NCBI GenBank assembly: GCA_937968035.1
Contig: CALBTS010000477.1
Span: 1-6,708 of the forward strand
Length of the DNA stretch: 6,708 nucleotides
From: an uncultured Methanomethylovorans sp.
Lineage (GTDB): Archaea; Halobacteriota; Methanosarcinia; Methanosarcinales; Methanosarcinaceae
Direction: 5' to 3'
In this document: positions 5,933 to 6,708 of the stretch, in pieces
How the letters are laid out: each line of letters begins with the position of its first letter
Position numbering within the stretch: the stretch's first letter is position 1
The notes under the pieces: generated by a model
The model's input: only the letters and a program-made list of their open reading frames with translations
Database searches by the model: none
What the model was told of the DNA's origin: nothing
Program-made: the position numbers and the translations under genes

Positions 5933-6708
5933 TTACATCTCAAATCTTGTTATCACTCCATGAAGTTTTTCTGGCGGCAGCTTGTAGTATTGAACAAATG
6001 AAGGGGTAAGCTTCTTGATCATGGAGAATACCTTCCAGACAGGGTTATTGGTAATAATATCCTCTACTCCATAGAATATAGTTTTCTCTCTAATTCCTGC
6101 ATTTTCTAGAATTTTTGCAACATCCACAACTTCCATATAACCCATCTCGATATCGAATGTCCTTAATCCCGGTGCTAGTTCTTCTTTGAAAGAGCTTTTA
6201 ACGCCGAAGGGTTCTTCAAGTGAAGCAATAGAAATTATAATGTTATCTTCATAGACAATATCATTCCCGAACATCGTATGTGGGATGTATTGTGGGATCA
6301 CATTGACATTCCGTGCAAAAAAAAGAGCTGTACCTTTTATTCTATTTGCATTTTGATACCTTTGTTTATATATCTGCAGGAAATCATCCAGTTTCATAGG
6401 TCTTAGGGACTGATACAGCCTCTTTTGGCCTGATGTATATATCATTATCATACTGAATATAAGAGATGCTATGGTAATGGACCAGATGCCCCCATGGGGG
6501 ATCTTATACATGTTGGATACAAGGAATACCAGGTCAACAACTGTTACAAGGAACGAAACAGTTGCTTTTGTCCAGTCTTTTCTCAGACTAAATATCATAG
6601 TCATCATAATACCTGTGATCGCCATGCTTCCGGTGACTGTTAGCCCATAAGCTGCAGCAAGTTTGCTGGATTCTTTGAACTCATACATCACAAATAGCAC
6701 GGAAATTA
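5933..6708 (-). CDS. KUP-type potassium uptake permease, C-terminal part (cut by window edge)
   Basis: The last 257 residues of a KUP/HAK/KT family potassium transporter, which imports K+ (commonly with protons) across the cell membrane; the family is about 600 or more residues long, so more than half lies beyond the right edge. The GTG at 6700 is internal, since the frame stays open to the edge. Counting from that GTG, KESSKLAAAYGLTVTGSMAIT (9-29) matches the conserved F..S..LAAAYG..VTGTM segment. Membrane segments follow at about 20-38, 44-63 and 70-88, with the family motif KIPHGG at 66-71. The remaining residues form the soluble cytoplasmic domain, starting at KGTALFFARNVNVIPQY and ending LPPEKLHGVITRFEM, as in bacterial Kup. 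No frameshift or truncation is seen. It faces thrC tail to tail across a hairpin. Confidence 0.93.
   Translation of the reverse strand, partial: ISVLFVMYEFKESSKLAAAYGLTVTGSMAITGIMMTMIFSLRKDWTKATVSFLVTVVDLVFLVSNMYKIPHGGIWSITIASLIFSMIMIYTSGQKRLYQSLRPMKLDDFLQIYKQRYQNANRIKGTALFFARNVNVIPQYIPHTMFGNDIVYEDNIIISIASLEEPFGVKSSFKEELAPGLRTFDIEMGYMEVVDVAKILENAGIREKTIFYGVEDIITNNPVWKVFSMIKKLTPSFVQYYKLPPEKLHGVITRFEM

Noticed and set aside
6698..6700. GTG at 6700 as the start of a short KUP-like gene
   Set aside because: The frame stays open to the window edge and the protein begins in the middle of a conserved KUP segment, so this is an internal Val codon of a larger gene.

Overview
The window looks like a chromosomal segment from a methanogenic archaeon, most likely of the Methanosarcinales type. 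The reasons are the moderate G+C, archaeal TATA-like promoters, GGTGA-type ribosome binding sites, and a secreted subtilase carrying a PGF-pre-PGF domain, which is typical of archaeal surface proteins. The organism assignment is inference; no rRNA or other marker gene is present.

Layout from left to right: (1) the first 80 codons of a DUF998-type membrane protein, minus strand, running off the left edge; (2) a LysE/RhtB-type transporter, minus strand, with a strong TATA box lying inside the longest possible reading frame, so the real start is probably internal; (3) a very large secreted and membrane-anchored S8 protease of the KP-43-like type, minus strand, whose signal peptide is only encoded if translation starts at a non-standard ATT or if an A8 tract is read with one extra base; (4) a roughly 260-base divergent promoter region with repeated ACTGATCA elements and a tiny Thr-rich reading frame; (5) threonine synthase on the plus strand; (6) a compact hairpin between convergent genes; (7) the C-terminal part of a KUP-type potassium transporter, minus strand, running off the right edge.

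The genes do not form one obvious pathway. One possible link is that threonine synthase and the LysE-type transporter, a family that often exports amino acids, both have TACTGATCA elements in their upstream DNA; this could be a shared operator and is only a hypothesis. I see no CRISPR array, insertion sequence, tRNA, phage gene or recognisable defence system. The points most worth a second look are the protease's start, the repeats in front of thrC and the transporter, and the domain build of the protease.
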